NCBI RefSeq assembly: GCF_907164575.1
Contig: NZ_CAJQYY010000008.1
Coordinates: 1-64,000, forward strand
Direction: 5' to 3'
From: Paraburkholderia gardini
Lineage (GTDB): Bacteria; Pseudomonadota; Gammaproteobacteria; Burkholderiales; Burkholderiaceae
DNA: 64,000 nucleotides
In this document: positions 1 through 8,508 of the stretch, in pieces
How the letters are laid out: the number at the start of each line of letters is the position of its first letter
Numbering within the stretch: the first letter of the stretch is position 1
Notes under the pieces: model-generated
Seen by the model: the letters and a program-made list of their open reading frames with translations, nothing else
What the model was told of the DNA's origin: nothing
Database searches by the model: none
Program-made: the position numbers and the translations under genes

Positions 1-632
1 AACATGGCATCGCATTGATCGCGCCGGATACGAGCCCGCGCGGCGCCGGCATCCCGAACGAAAGCGCGGCGTGGGACTTCGGCGTCGGCGCGGGTTTCTA
101 CGTCGACGCGACGCAGGAACCGTGGTCGAAGCATTTCCGCATGTACTCGTACGTGCGCGACGAGCTGCGCGAAACCGTGCTGACGAATCTCGCGATCGAT
201 GGCGAACGACTTGGCATTTTCGGTCACTCGATGGGTGGGCACGGCGCGTTGATGATCGCGCTGCGTAATCCGGAGATCTTCCGCTCGGTGTCGGCGTTCG
301 CGCCGATCGCGGCGCCGTCGCGGTGTCCTTGGGGCGTGAAGGCGTTCACGGGCTATCTCGGCGAAGATCGCGGCGCGTGGCAGCAGTACGATTCGAGCGA
401 ACTGGTGGCGCGCGCTTCGCACCGGTTCGCCGAAGGCATCCTGATCGACCAGGGTTTGTCGGACCAGTTTCTCGCCGAACAGCTCAATCCGGATGTGTTC
501 GAAGCGGCGTGCCGCGCCGCGGGACAACCGCTGACGCTGCGTCGGCATGAAGGCTACGATCACGGTTACTACTTCATCCAGAGTTTCATCGAGGATCATC
601 TCGCGCATCACGCGAAGGTGCTGTTCGGGTAG
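1..632 (+). CDS. fghA: S-formylglutathione hydrolase, C-terminal part (cut by window start)
   Basis: Esterase of glutathione-dependent formaldehyde detoxification that hydrolyses S-formylglutathione to formate and glutathione in the cytoplasm. The frame is open from base 3, so the N-terminus lies outside the window. Visible family features are the APDTSPRG segment, the nucleophile motif GHSMGGHG, a DQGLSDQF segment carrying the likely catalytic Asp, and the GYDHGYYF segment with the catalytic His near the end. A formaldehyde dehydrogenase gene usually lies upstream in this family but cannot be seen here. The gene converges on the znuB end, with a hairpin between them. Confidence 0.9.
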   Translation, partial: HGIALIAPDTSPRGAGIPNESAAWDFGVGAGFYVDATQEPWSKHFRMYSYVRDELRETVLTNLAIDGERLGIFGHSMGGHGALMIALRNPEIFRSVSAFAPIAAPSRCPWGVKAFTGYLGEDRGAWQQYDSSELVARASHRFAEGILIDQGLSDQFLAEQLNPDVFEAACRAAGQPLTLRRHEGYDHGYYFIQSFIEDHLAHHAKVLFG

Positions 633-654
633 GCGCCGCGTTCAGCCAGACGTG

Positions 655-691
655 ACAAAGGGACGCCGGATCATCTGCGGCGTCCCTTTGT
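655..691. terminator. hairpin between convergent fghA and znuB
   Basis: A perfect 14-bp inverted repeat (ACAAAGGGACGCCG and its complement) with a 9-nt loop lies between the two convergent stop codons. The stem contains AAAG/CTTT ends, so it could work as a bidirectional terminator. Confidence 0.7.
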
Positions 692-709
692 TGCGGGCGA
701 AACCGAAGG

Positions 710-1492
710 CTAGCGCTGGCGCAACAAACTCGCCCCGTATACCAGCGCAGCCAACGCGGTGATCCAGAAGCTCGTCGGCCAGTCGGTGTAGAAGGCGAGC
801 GTGACGCCAAGCCACGCCTGCGCGAGCGCGAGCAGCGCGGCGAGAACGAGGCCGCTGGAAAGCCGCGTCGTGAAATTCTGCGCGGCCGCCGCCGGGCCCA
901 CCATCAGCGTGAACACCAGCAGCACGCCGACGATCTGCGTACACGCCGCGACGGCGAGCGCCGCGATCGCAAGAAACAGCACCGAGACGAGCCGCAGCGA
1001 TACGCCTTTCGCTTCGGCGAGTTCCGGCTGCAACGACGCGAACAGCAGCGGCCGCATGATCGCCGCGAGCGCCAGCAGACTGACGATGCCGAGGCCGGTG
1101 AGCACCGCGAGCGTCGACGTATTCACGCCGAGCACGTTGCCGAACAGCAGCGCGGTGACCTGCGTCGCGTACGCGGTGAAGAAGTGCAGGAACAGCAGGC
1201 CGAAGCCGAGCGCGAGCGAGAGAATCACGCCAATCGCGACGTCGCGTCCGGCCAGCCGCTCACCGAGCGCGCCCATGCCGACACCCGCGGCGAGCGTGAA
1301 GCCGATCATCCCCCAGATCGGCGAGACGCCGATCAGCACGGCGCCGGTCGCGCCGGTAAAACCGACGTGCGAGAGCGCATGGCCGGCGAACGTCTGCCCG
1401 CGCATCACCAGAAAATAGCCGACGATGCCCGCCAGCACCGCGACGATCCCCGACGCGGCGAATGCGTTCACCATGAAATCGTATTCAAACAT
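710..1492 (-). CDS. znuB: metal (zinc/manganese) ABC transporter permease
   Basis: Inner-membrane permease of the ABC-3 family, 260 residues, almost entirely hydrophobic with about seven to eight predicted membrane segments and the family segment HALSHVGFTGA near residue 45. I chose the ATG at 1492 (MFEYDFM) because homologues start there; a longer upstream frame only re-reads the His-tail region of the ATPase gene. The start lies inside the end of the ATPase gene (8-bp overlap), which fits translational coupling. It is the last gene of the znuA-znuC-znuB operon. Zinc is the more likely substrate from the gene order, but manganese cannot be excluded. Confidence 0.85.
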   Translation of the reverse strand: MFEYDFMVNAFAASGIVAVLAGIVGYFLVMRGQTFAGHALSHVGFTGATGAVLIGVSPIWGMIGFTLAAGVGMGALGERLAGRDVAIGVILSLALGFGLLFLHFFTAYATQVTALLFGNVLGVNTSTLAVLTGLGIVSLLALAAIMRPLLFASLQPELAEAKGVSLRLVSVLFLAIAALAVAACTQIVGVLLVFTLMVGPAAAAQNFTTRLSSGLVLAALLALAQAWLGVTLAFYTDWPTSFWITALAALVYGASLLRQR

Positions 1493-2408
1493 CGTGCGTG
1501 TGTCCGTGCGTCTTTGCGTGTGAATGCGCATGTCCGTGGTCATGACCGTGCGCGTGGCCGCTGCCGTGGTCGTGGCCATGATCGTCTTCGTGTTCGTGAT
1601 CGTGCTTTTCGACTTCGACGTCGCCGGACATCACGAAGATGCGGCCGTTCACGCGCATCACGTCGATCGCCGAGCCATAGAGCCGCGACAGCACGGGCTT
1701 CGTGATCACTTCATCGACGGTGCCGAGCGCCGCCACGCCGCTGCCGAGATACAGCACGCGGTCGAGCGCGTGCAGCAGCGGATTCAGTTCGTGCGCGGAG
1801 AAGAGCACGGTGATGCCGAGTTCCTGCTGCACCCGCCGCACAAGTTCGACGACGTTTTTCTGATGATGCGGATCGAGGCTGATGAGCGGTTCGTCGAGCA
1901 GCAGCAGACGCGGATTGCCGAGCAGACATTGCGCAAGCAGCAGCCGCTGACGCTCGCCGCCCGACAGCTCCGACAATGGCCGCATCGCGAGTTCGCGCGC
2001 GCCGACCAGTTCGAGCACGCGATCGACTTCCTTGCGTGCCTTCGCGTTGTGATGCGGCAGGCCCCAGCGATGTCCATCGGCGGCCATCGCGACGAAATCG
2101 CGGCCCCGCACGCGGCGGCCGGCGAGCGCGCTGCGCGTCTGCGGCATATAGCCGATCGACGGATTGCCCCGTTCGACCGTCTCGCCCAGCACGCGGATCG
2201 CGCCGTTCGCGGCCGGCACGAGACCGAGCACCGCGCGCATCAGGGTGGTCTTGCCCGCGCCGTTCGGCCCGAGCACGCCGATGAACTCGTTCTGGTTCAC
2301 GACGAGGCTCGCGTCGCTCAGGATCGCGCGGCCGCCCATCTCGAGCGTGACGCGATCGAGTTCGAGCACAGGTGCGGAGCCGCGCGGCGCGGCGCCAGTC
2401 GGTGTCAT
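1485..2408 (-). CDS. znuC: metal ABC transporter ATP-binding protein with His-rich tail
   Basis: ATPase of the metal importer, 307 residues. Walker A GPNGAGKT is at about 47-54, the signature LSGGERQRL near 148-156 and Walker B LLLLDEP near 168-174. The start is the ATG at 2408, which overlaps the znuA stop as ATGA. The unusual part is the C-terminus: from about residue 269 to the end there are 16 histidines alternating with Asp, Gly, Ala and Glu, a cytoplasmic metal-binding-like tail absent from standard ZnuC. The tail is encoded directly before and into the znuB start. Confidence 0.88.
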   Translation of the reverse strand: MTPTGAAPRGSAPVLELDRVTLEMGGRAILSDASLVVNQNEFIGVLGPNGAGKTTLMRAVLGLVPAANGAIRVLGETVERGNPSIGYMPQTRSALAGRRVRGRDFVAMAADGHRWGLPHHNAKARKEVDRVLELVGARELAMRPLSELSGGERQRLLLAQCLLGNPRLLLLDEPLISLDPHHQKNVVELVRRVQQELGITVLFSAHELNPLLHALDRVLYLGSGVAALGTVDEVITKPVLSRLYGSAIDVMRVNGRIFVMSGDVEVEKHDHEHEDDHGHDHGSGHAHGHDHGHAHSHAKTHGHTHDV

Positions 2409-3355
2409 TGCGATTGTCCCTTTGCGTTGCCAGTAGCATCGCCCTTTGCTAGCGCCATGCCGAGGTCGTCGAGTTGCGACAGCATCCATTGCTGGAACGT
2501 CTTGCCGGCCGGCTGCGTCTCGGTGACGCTGACCGTCGGCACGTTCGACTGCTGCGCGAGCTTCAACATGCGTTTCGTGAGCGCCTCGGTTGCCTGGCTG
2601 TTGTAGATCAGTACGCGCACGCGTTTGCCACGCAGATCGCGCTCGAACGCGGCGATATCCGATGCGCTCGCTTCCGTGTCATTCATCGCGGCGAGCTGGA
2701 AACGCATGTTCCGCATGTCCAGACCGATTGCGTCCGACATGTAGCCAAAAACCGGCTCCGTCGCTGTGACGGGCGCGTGCGCATAGCTGGCGCGCAACGC
2801 GGCGATCTTCGCATCGACCGGCTTCAGCGAATCCAGAAACGTCGCGAGGTTCGCATCGTACGCCGTTTTGTTCGAAGGATCGGCGGCGACGAGCGCCGCG
2901 CTTACCGCGCGCGCCACCGCCGGCATCGTGCCGGGCGCGTACCAGAGATGCGGATTGTCGCCGCTCTTGTGGTCGGTGAGGTCCGCCGCGACGATCGTCG
3001 TGCGCTTCGTGTTCTTCGATGCGCCGAGCAGCTTCGTCATCCACGGATCGTAGTCGGCGCCGTTGTACACGACAAGGCTCGCGTTCTGCAACGCGCGTGC
3101 CGTCTTCGGGCTGGCCTCGAACAGGTGCGGATCCTGATCCGGATTGCTGAGGATGCTCACCACGCTCACATGATCGCCGCCCAGTTGACGCACGACATCG
3201 CCGTAGAAATTCTCCGCGGCCACCACTGGAATCTTCACGTCGGCGGCAAAGGCGGGATGGCCGGCCGCCAGCATGAGCGCGCCCGCTGCCAGACACGTCG
3301 ATACGACGCGCGCGTGCCGCACGCGATTCCACAGCGAGCCAGGTGTTCTCATCAT
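2405..3355 (-). CDS. znuA: periplasmic metal-binding protein of the ABC importer
   Basis: Substrate-binding protein of the zinc/manganese cluster (SbpA/TroA/ZnuA type), 316 residues. An N-terminal signal peptide ends near AFA at about residue 37. Candidate metal ligands are His77 (DPHLFE), His136 (NPHLWY) and Glu200 (TEPVFGY). ZnuA normally has a third His at the Glu200 position, and the His/Asp-rich loop of ZnuA is also missing, so a manganese-like ligand set is possible. It is first in the operon and is followed by the ATPase with an ATGA overlap. The AT-rich region upstream probably holds the promoter and a metal-regulator operator. Confidence 0.85.
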   Translation of the reverse strand: MMRTPGSLWNRVRHARVVSTCLAAGALMLAAGHPAFAADVKIPVVAAENFYGDVVRQLGGDHVSVVSILSNPDQDPHLFEASPKTARALQNASLVVYNGADYDPWMTKLLGASKNTKRTTIVAADLTDHKSGDNPHLWYAPGTMPAVARAVSAALVAADPSNKTAYDANLATFLDSLKPVDAKIAALRASYAHAPVTATEPVFGYMSDAIGLDMRNMRFQLAAMNDTEASASDIAAFERDLRGKRVRVLIYNSQATEALTKRMLKLAQQSNVPTVSVTETQPAGKTFQQWMLSQLDDLGMALAKGDATGNAKGQSQ

Positions 3356-3444
3356 AGTCGTCGGGTCCTTGAAAGATGGGCGAGGGCGCGTGCAGGCGGA
3401 CAGACAGATTCGAAGCCGACCTCATCCTGTCGCGAGTCGAGAAT

Positions 3445-3457
3445 GATATAACATATC
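3445..3457. promoter_or_regulatory. AT-rich inverted repeat upstream of znuA, possible Zur/Fur-type operator
   Basis: GATAT-AAC-ATATC forms a perfect 5-bp inverted repeat in an unusually AT-rich patch, about 90 bp upstream of znuA. On the znuA strand it reads TGTTATATC, which resembles one half of gamma-proteobacterial Zur boxes; the other half is poor. Assignment to Zur is inference from position and composition. Confidence 0.35.
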
Positions 3458-3583
3458 GCGAATTTTTTGGTATAGCGCGTTTGCTTGCGAGCTGTTCAGT
3501 GCGGGGAGAGCCAGGCTGGAGGCGGGTAAACACTGCCGCGTTGCAGCATCGAAATCCTGCATTGCGCCTTGACATGACCCATT

Positions 3584-3616
3584 GCGTATCCGATCATTCG
3601 ATCACCAACAGAGCAA
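3584..3616 (-). promoter_or_regulatory. copy 1 of shared polyol operator, upstream of the SDR gene
   Basis: Read on the minus strand, this 33-bp segment starts TTGCTCTGT and contains the core CGAATGATCG. It matches 27 of 33 positions of the segment at 14051-14083 upstream of dalD. It ends 60 bp before the SDR start. The AraC or SorC regulator of this island is the likely ligand (inference). Confidence 0.7.
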
Positions 3617-3675
3617 TTGTTCGCGTAATGGGCGTTCGCTCACTGCGCGGAATATCGAAGGAACTGGAGACAGCA

Positions 3676-4458
3676 TTGAACGCGCGATTGCAGGACAAAG
3701 TGGCGATCCTGACTGGTGCAGGCAGCGGAATCGGCGAAGCAGTGGCCCGGCGCTATCTCGACGAAGGCGCGCGCTGCGTGCTCGTCGACGTGAAGCCCGC
3801 GAGCGGGTTCGCGCAGGCGCTGACGCAAAGCCACGGCGAGCGCGTGCTGACGGTTTCCGCCGACGTCACGCGGCGCGACGACATCGAGCGCATCGTGTCG
3901 GCTACGCTCGGGCGCTTTGGCCGCATCGACATTCTCTTCAACAACGCGGCGCTTTTCGACATGCGCCCGATCCTCGACGAATCCTGGGATGTGTTCGACC
4001 GTCTCTTCGCAGTCAACGTGAAGGGCATGTTCTTTCTGATGCAGCGGGTCGCGCAGCAGATGGTCGAGCAGGGGCAGGGCGGCAAGATCATCAACATGTC
4101 GTCGCAGGCAGGCCGCCGCGGCGAGGCGCTCGTGTCGCATTACTGCGCGACCAAGGCCGCCGTGCTGAGCTATACGCAATCCGCCGCGCTCGCACTCGCG
4201 CCGCACAAGATCAATGTGAACGGCATTGCACCGGGCGTCGTGGATACGCCGATGTGGACGGAGGTCGATGCCCTCTTCGCACGCTATGAAAACCGTCCGC
4301 CCGGCGAGAAGAAGCGTCTTGTCGGCGAAGCGGTGCCGCTCGGCCGCATGGGCGTGCCGGACGACCTGACCGGCGCGGCGCTGTTCCTGGCCTCCGCCGA
4401 CGCCGATTACATCACCGCCCAGACGCTCAACGTCGACGGCGGCAACTGGATGAGCTGA
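3676..4458 (+). CDS. SDR polyol dehydrogenase (sorbitol / L-iditol 2-dehydrogenase type)
   Basis: Short-chain dehydrogenase of 260 residues that probably oxidises D-sorbitol (or a related polyol) to a ketose with NAD. The cofactor motif TGAGSGIG is at 13-20, NNAA at 89-92, Ser142/143, and the catalytic pair Tyr156/Lys160 (YCATK). I chose the TTG at 3676 because a good ribosome-binding site (CTGGAGA) lies five bases upstream and the protein then has family length; the ATG at 3628 is less well supported. It is the first gene of the polyol ABC operon, which fits SmoS-like proteins. A shared operator lies 60 bp upstream. Confidence 0.82.
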   Translation: MNARLQDKVAILTGAGSGIGEAVARRYLDEGARCVLVDVKPASGFAQALTQSHGERVLTVSADVTRRDDIERIVSATLGRFGRIDILFNNAALFDMRPILDESWDVFDRLFAVNVKGMFFLMQRVAQQMVEQGQGGKIINMSSQAGRRGEALVSHYCATKAAVLSYTQSAALALAPHKINVNGIAPGVVDTPMWTEVDALFARYENRPPGEKKRLVGEAVPLGRMGVPDDLTGAALFLASADADYITAQTLNVDGGNWMS

Positions 4459-4525
4459 ACCAGCACGCTGTACCCATCCGCCAGAAGCATCACACGAAGA
4501 ACGACTAATCCAGAAGGAGACAACC

Positions 4526-5848
4526 ATGAAACCCGCCTTGCAGACCGCGCTCAAGCTATTCGGCGCCAGTGCGGCCGCGTGTGCCGCGTTGAACGCATCG
4601 GCCGCGACCGTCACGATCGCAGCCCTCAACAACCCGGACATGATCGAACTGAAGAAGCTCTCGTCGAACTTCGAGCAGGCCAATCCGGACGTCAAGCTGA
4701 ACTGGGTGATTCTCGAGGAAAACGTGCTGCGCCAGCGCGCCACGACCGATATCACGACCAACAGCGGCCAGTTCGACGTGATGATGATCGGCACGTATGA
4801 AGCACCGCAGTGGGGCAAGCGCGGCTGGCTCGCGCCGATCTCGGGCCTCTCCGCCGACTACGATCTCAACGACGTCGTGAAGAGCGCGCGCGACGGCCTG
4901 TCGTACAACAACCAGTTGTACGCGCTGCCGTTCTACGTCGAAAGCTCGATGACGTTCTACCGCAAGGACCTGTTCGCGGCGAAGGGCCTGAAGATGCCCG
5001 ACCAGCCGACCTACGACCAGATCAAGGAGTTCGCCGACAAGCTCACCGACAAGGCCAGCGGCACATACGGCATCTGTCTGCGCGGCAAGGCGGGCTGGGG
5101 CGAAAACATGGCGTACGTGACAACGCTCGTCAACACGTTCGGCGGCCGCTGGTTCGACGAAAAGTGGCACGCGCAGCTGACGTCGCCGGAATGGAAGAAG
5201 GCGGTGAACTTCTACGTCGACCTGCTGAAGAAAGACGGCCCTCCGGGAGCCAGCTCGAATGGCTTCAACGAAAACCTGACGCTGATGTCCTCGGGCAAGT
5301 GCGCGATGTGGATCGACGCGACGGTCGCGGCCGGCATGCTCTACAACAAGTCGCAGTCGCAGGTCGCCGACAAGATCGGTTTCGCCGCGGCGCCGACGGA
5401 AGTCACGCCGAACGGGTCGCACTGGCTGTGGTCGTGGGCGCTGGCGATTCCGAAGTCGTCGAAGCAGCAGGAAGCCGCGAAGAAGTTCATCTCGTGGGCG
5501 ACCTCGAAGCAGTACATCGAGCTCGTCGCGAAGGATGAAGGCTGGGCATCGGTGCCGCCGGGCACGCGTCAGTCGACGTATGCGCGTCCCGAGTACCAGA
5601 AGGCCGCGCCGTTCGCGAGCTTCGTGCTGAAGGCAATTGAAACGGCGGACCCGAATCATCCGACCGCGAAGCCCGTGCCGTACACCGGTGTGCAGTTCGT
5701 CGGCATCCCGGAGTTCCAGTCGTTCGGTACGGTGGTCGGCCAGAGCATCTCGGGTGCCATAGCAGGCCAGATGACGGTCGATCAGGCGCTCGCAGCCGGT
5801 CAGGCAACCGCCGATCGCGCCGTGCGTCAGGCGGGTTACCAGAAGTAG
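4526..5848 (+). CDS. polyol ABC transporter substrate-binding protein (SmoE/MtlE type)
   Basis: Periplasmic binding protein of the carbohydrate-uptake-1 family, 440 residues. A signal peptide covers about residues 1-26 (cleavage near ASA/AT). It shows the typical FEQANPDVKLN and QFDVMMIGTYEAPQW segments of mannitol/sorbitol binding proteins. A strong ribosome-binding site (AGAAGGAGA) precedes the ATG. It lies 67 bp after the SDR gene and before two permeases. The substrate is inferred as sorbitol, mannitol or arabinitol from the enzymes around it. Confidence 0.87.
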   Translation: MKPALQTALKLFGASAAACAALNASAATVTIAALNNPDMIELKKLSSNFEQANPDVKLNWVILEENVLRQRATTDITTNSGQFDVMMIGTYEAPQWGKRGWLAPISGLSADYDLNDVVKSARDGLSYNNQLYALPFYVESSMTFYRKDLFAAKGLKMPDQPTYDQIKEFADKLTDKASGTYGICLRGKAGWGENMAYVTTLVNTFGGRWFDEKWHAQLTSPEWKKAVNFYVDLLKKDGPPGASSNGFNENLTLMSSGKCAMWIDATVAAGMLYNKSQSQVADKIGFAAAPTEVTPNGSHWLWSWALAIPKSSKQQEAAKKFISWATSKQYIELVAKDEGWASVPPGTRQSTYARPEYQKAAPFASFVLKAIETADPNHPTAKPVPYTGVQFVGIPEFQSFGTVVGQSISGAIAGQMTVDQALAAGQATADRAVRQAGYQK

Positions 5849-5961
5849 AAGTAACCCGCGGTCAAAGCGCCGGCTGACGTTCACGCGTCAGCCGGAACGC
5901 AGCAGCTCAGCGGGCTGCCGGTGTCCTGCAGCCCGCGTACTACCAGACAGGTGGTCCGATC

Positions 5962-6897
5962 ATGCGTCATCTGCGCCTTCCTCTCATGCAAGTTCATCCC
6001 CAGACCGAAAAGGAACGCGAGACCCGCAAGGCGGCGTCCGCACGCTGGCTGGTTTCGCCATCGGTTGCCGTTCTGGTGTTGTGGATGGTGATTCCGCTCG
6101 CGATGACGATCTGGTTTTCGTTCTCGCGCTACAACCTGCTCAATCCCGATCTGAAGGGTTTCGCGGGTCTGGACAACTACAAGTATCTCGCCACCGATCC
6201 GGCCTTTGGACCGTCGATCCTGATCACGCTGGAGCTGATCGGCTCGGTGCTGATCATTACCGTGGTCGGCGGAATCCTGATGTCGGTGCTGTTCGACCGC
6301 AAGTTCTACGGCATGGGCGTGGCGCGTCTGCTCGCCATCGCGCCGTTCTTCGTGATGCCGACGGTCAGCGCGCTGATCTGGAAGAACATGATCCTGCATC
6401 CGGTGTACGGTCTCGTCGCGCAAGGCATGCGCGCGATCGGTCTCACGCCGGTCGACTGGTTCGCCAACTATCCGCTGACCGCCATCGTGATGATCGTCGC
6501 GTGGCAGTGGCTGCCGTTCGCGTTCCTGATTCTCTTCACGGCGATCCAGTCGCTCGATCAGGAACAGAAGGAAGCGGCGCGTATCGACGGCGCCGGCCCG
6601 ATCTCGATGTTCTTCTACATCACGCTGCCTCATCTGCGACGCGCGATCGCGGTGGTGGTGATGATGGAAACGATTTTCCTGCTGTCGATCTTTGCTGAAA
6701 TCTATACGACGACGGGTGGCGGTCCGGGCACGGCGACAACCAATCTGTCGTACCTGATCTACTCGCTCGGGCTTCAGCAGTTCGACGTCGGGCTGGCTTC
6801 CGCTGGCGGGATTCTCGCGGTGGTGCTGGCGAATATCGTGTCGATCTTCCTCGTGCGTATGCTCGCGAAGAACCTGAAAGGGGAGTACGAAAAATGA
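5962..6897 (+). CDS. polyol ABC transporter permease 1 (SmoF/MtlF type)
   Basis: Inner-membrane permease of the MalF/UgpA family, 311 residues, with about six membrane segments and the EAA loop (EAARIDGAG) near residue 200 that docks on the ATPase. The ATG at 5962 gives the longest form; the ATG at 5986 (MQVHPQ) is an equally plausible start. Its stop overlaps the next permease as ATGA, so the two are coupled. Confidence 0.88.
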   Translation: MRHLRLPLMQVHPQTEKERETRKAASARWLVSPSVAVLVLWMVIPLAMTIWFSFSRYNLLNPDLKGFAGLDNYKYLATDPAFGPSILITLELIGSVLIITVVGGILMSVLFDRKFYGMGVARLLAIAPFFVMPTVSALIWKNMILHPVYGLVAQGMRAIGLTPVDWFANYPLTAIVMIVAWQWLPFAFLILFTAIQSLDQEQKEAARIDGAGPISMFFYITLPHLRRAIAVVVMMETIFLLSIFAEIYTTTGGGPGTATTNLSYLIYSLGLQQFDVGLASAGGILAVVLANIVSIFLVRMLAKNLKGEYEK

Positions 6898-7757
6898 GCC
6901 AGCTTGCTGCCACTTCCGCTGCACCTGCTTCGTCGATCAATTCGCCGATGGCGAAGCTTCGACGCAGCATCCCCGGCATCCTCGCATGGTTCATAGCGTT
7001 GCTGCTGTTCTTCCCGATCTTCTGGATGACGATCACCGCGTTCAAGACGGAGCAGCAGGCGTATTCGTCGTCGCTCTTTTTCACGCCGACGCTCGACAGC
7101 TTTCGCGAGGTGTTCGCGCGCAGCAATTACTTTGCGTTCGCATGGAATTCGATCCTGATTTCCGTGGGCGTGACGGTGCTGTGCCTGATCCTCGCCGTGC
7201 CGGCCGCGTACGCGATGGCGTTCTTCCCGACGCGCCGCACGCAGAAAGTGCTGCTGTGGATGCTGTCGACGAAGATGATGCCGTCCGTCGGCGTGCTGGT
7301 GCCGATCTATCTGCTGTGGAAAGACACCGGACTGCTCGACACGGTGTCCGGCCTTGTGATCGTCTATACGCTCATCAACCTGCCGATCGCGGTCTGGATG
7401 TCGTTCACGTACTTCGCTGAAATACCGCGCGACATTCTCGAAGCAGGACGGATCGACGGCGCGGCGACGTGGCAGGAAATCGTCTATCTGCTGATGCCGA
7501 TGTCATTGCCAGGTCTTGCGTCGACGTCGCTGCTGCTCGTGATCCTGTCGTGGAACGAAGCGTTCTGGAGCATCAACCTGTCGAGTTCGAACGCCGCGCC
7601 GCTGACGGTTTTCATCGCTTCGTATTCGAGTCCTGAAGGCCTCTTCTGGGCCAAGCTCTCGGCGGCTTCGCTGCTGGCGGTCGCGCCGATCCTGATCGTC
7701 GGCTGGCTGTCGCAGAAGCAGCTGGTGCGCGGCCTGACGTTCGGGGCGGTCAAATGA
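6894..7757 (+). CDS. polyol ABC transporter permease 2 (SmoG/MtlG type)
   Basis: Second inner-membrane permease, MalG/UgpE family, 287 residues. Six hydrophobic segments are visible and the EAA loop reads EAGRIDGAA near residue 183. It starts inside the stop of permease 1 (ATGA) and its own stop overlaps the HAD hydrolase start (ATGA), so three genes form a tight translational chain. It forms the membrane channel with permease 1. Confidence 0.9.
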   Translation: MSQLAATSAAPASSINSPMAKLRRSIPGILAWFIALLLFFPIFWMTITAFKTEQQAYSSSLFFTPTLDSFREVFARSNYFAFAWNSILISVGVTVLCLILAVPAAYAMAFFPTRRTQKVLLWMLSTKMMPSVGVLVPIYLLWKDTGLLDTVSGLVIVYTLINLPIAVWMSFTYFAEIPRDILEAGRIDGAATWQEIVYLLMPMSLPGLASTSLLLVILSWNEAFWSINLSSSNAAPLTVFIASYSSPEGLFWAKLSAASLLAVAPILIVGWLSQKQLVRGLTFGAVK

Positions 7758-8443
7758 CCGTGTCGACTCACGCGCTGATCTGCGATTGCGACGGTGTGCT
7801 GATCGACAGTGAAGCGATCGCCGCCCGGATGCTCGTGCACGAGCTGGAATCGCGCTGGCCCGACGCGGATGTCGCGCCTGTGGTGATGCCGCTGCTCGGC
7901 ATGCGCACCGAGCACGTGCTCGATGCGACGGCCGCGCGTCTCGAGCGCACGCTGAGCGCCGCCGATATCGAAGCGATCCGCGAAGCGGTGAGCGCCGGCG
8001 CGATGGAAGCGCCGCTCGTCGAGGGCATCGTCGCGGCGCTTGGGCAGATTGCGCTGCGCAAGGCCTGTGCGAGCAACAGCAACACGGCCTACGTGCAGGC
8101 GGTGCTGGCGCGTACCGGGCTCGTCGAATTTTTCGGCGAGCGCGTGTTTTGCGCCGACAGCGTGGCGCACCCGAAGCCCGCGCCTGACGTCTATCTGGCG
8201 GCCGCGCGCGGTTTGAATCTGACGCCGGACGCATGTCTCGTCGTCGAAGACAGCGTGACTGGCGTGAGCGCGGCGAACGCGGCCGGCATGACGGTGATCG
8301 GCTTTATCGGCGGCGGCCACGCGAGCGAGGTGCAAATCGAGGCGCTGCGCGCAGCCGGTGCGGTACATGTGTTCGACGACATGCGACAACTGCCGGTATT
8401 CGTCACACAATGGATGGAGCGCGTCGCCATCGGCTCGCATTGA
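7754..8443 (+). CDS. HAD-superfamily phosphatase/mutase in the polyol operon
   Basis: HAD subfamily IA hydrolase of 229 residues. The nucleophile motif DCDGVLID is at about 10-17, the Ser/Asn motif near ASNSNT, the Lys in HPKPAPD, and the acidic motif in VVEDSVTG. Relatives include sugar-phosphate phosphatases and beta-phosphoglucomutases. The ATGA overlap with the upstream permease and the following ATPase gene show that it belongs to the operon. Its exact substrate is not readable; a phosphatase acting on a sugar or polyol phosphate formed in this pathway is the simplest reading. Confidence 0.8.
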   Translation: MTVSTHALICDCDGVLIDSEAIAARMLVHELESRWPDADVAPVVMPLLGMRTEHVLDATAARLERTLSAADIEAIREAVSAGAMEAPLVEGIVAALGQIALRKACASNSNTAYVQAVLARTGLVEFFGERVFCADSVAHPKPAPDVYLAAARGLNLTPDACLVVEDSVTGVSAANAAGMTVIGFIGGGHASEVQIEALRAAGAVHVFDDMRQLPVFVTQWMERVAIGSH

Positions 8444-8508
8444 TGCGAAGCGGCGCGCACGATTAACGTGAAAGTGGAAGCACCAGCAGCACCATCGGGA
8501 GACACATC

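Noticed and set aside
3582..4289. 235-residue open frame inside the SDR gene
   Set aside because: Out-of-frame shadow, Arg-rich, with no ribosome-binding site or domain.
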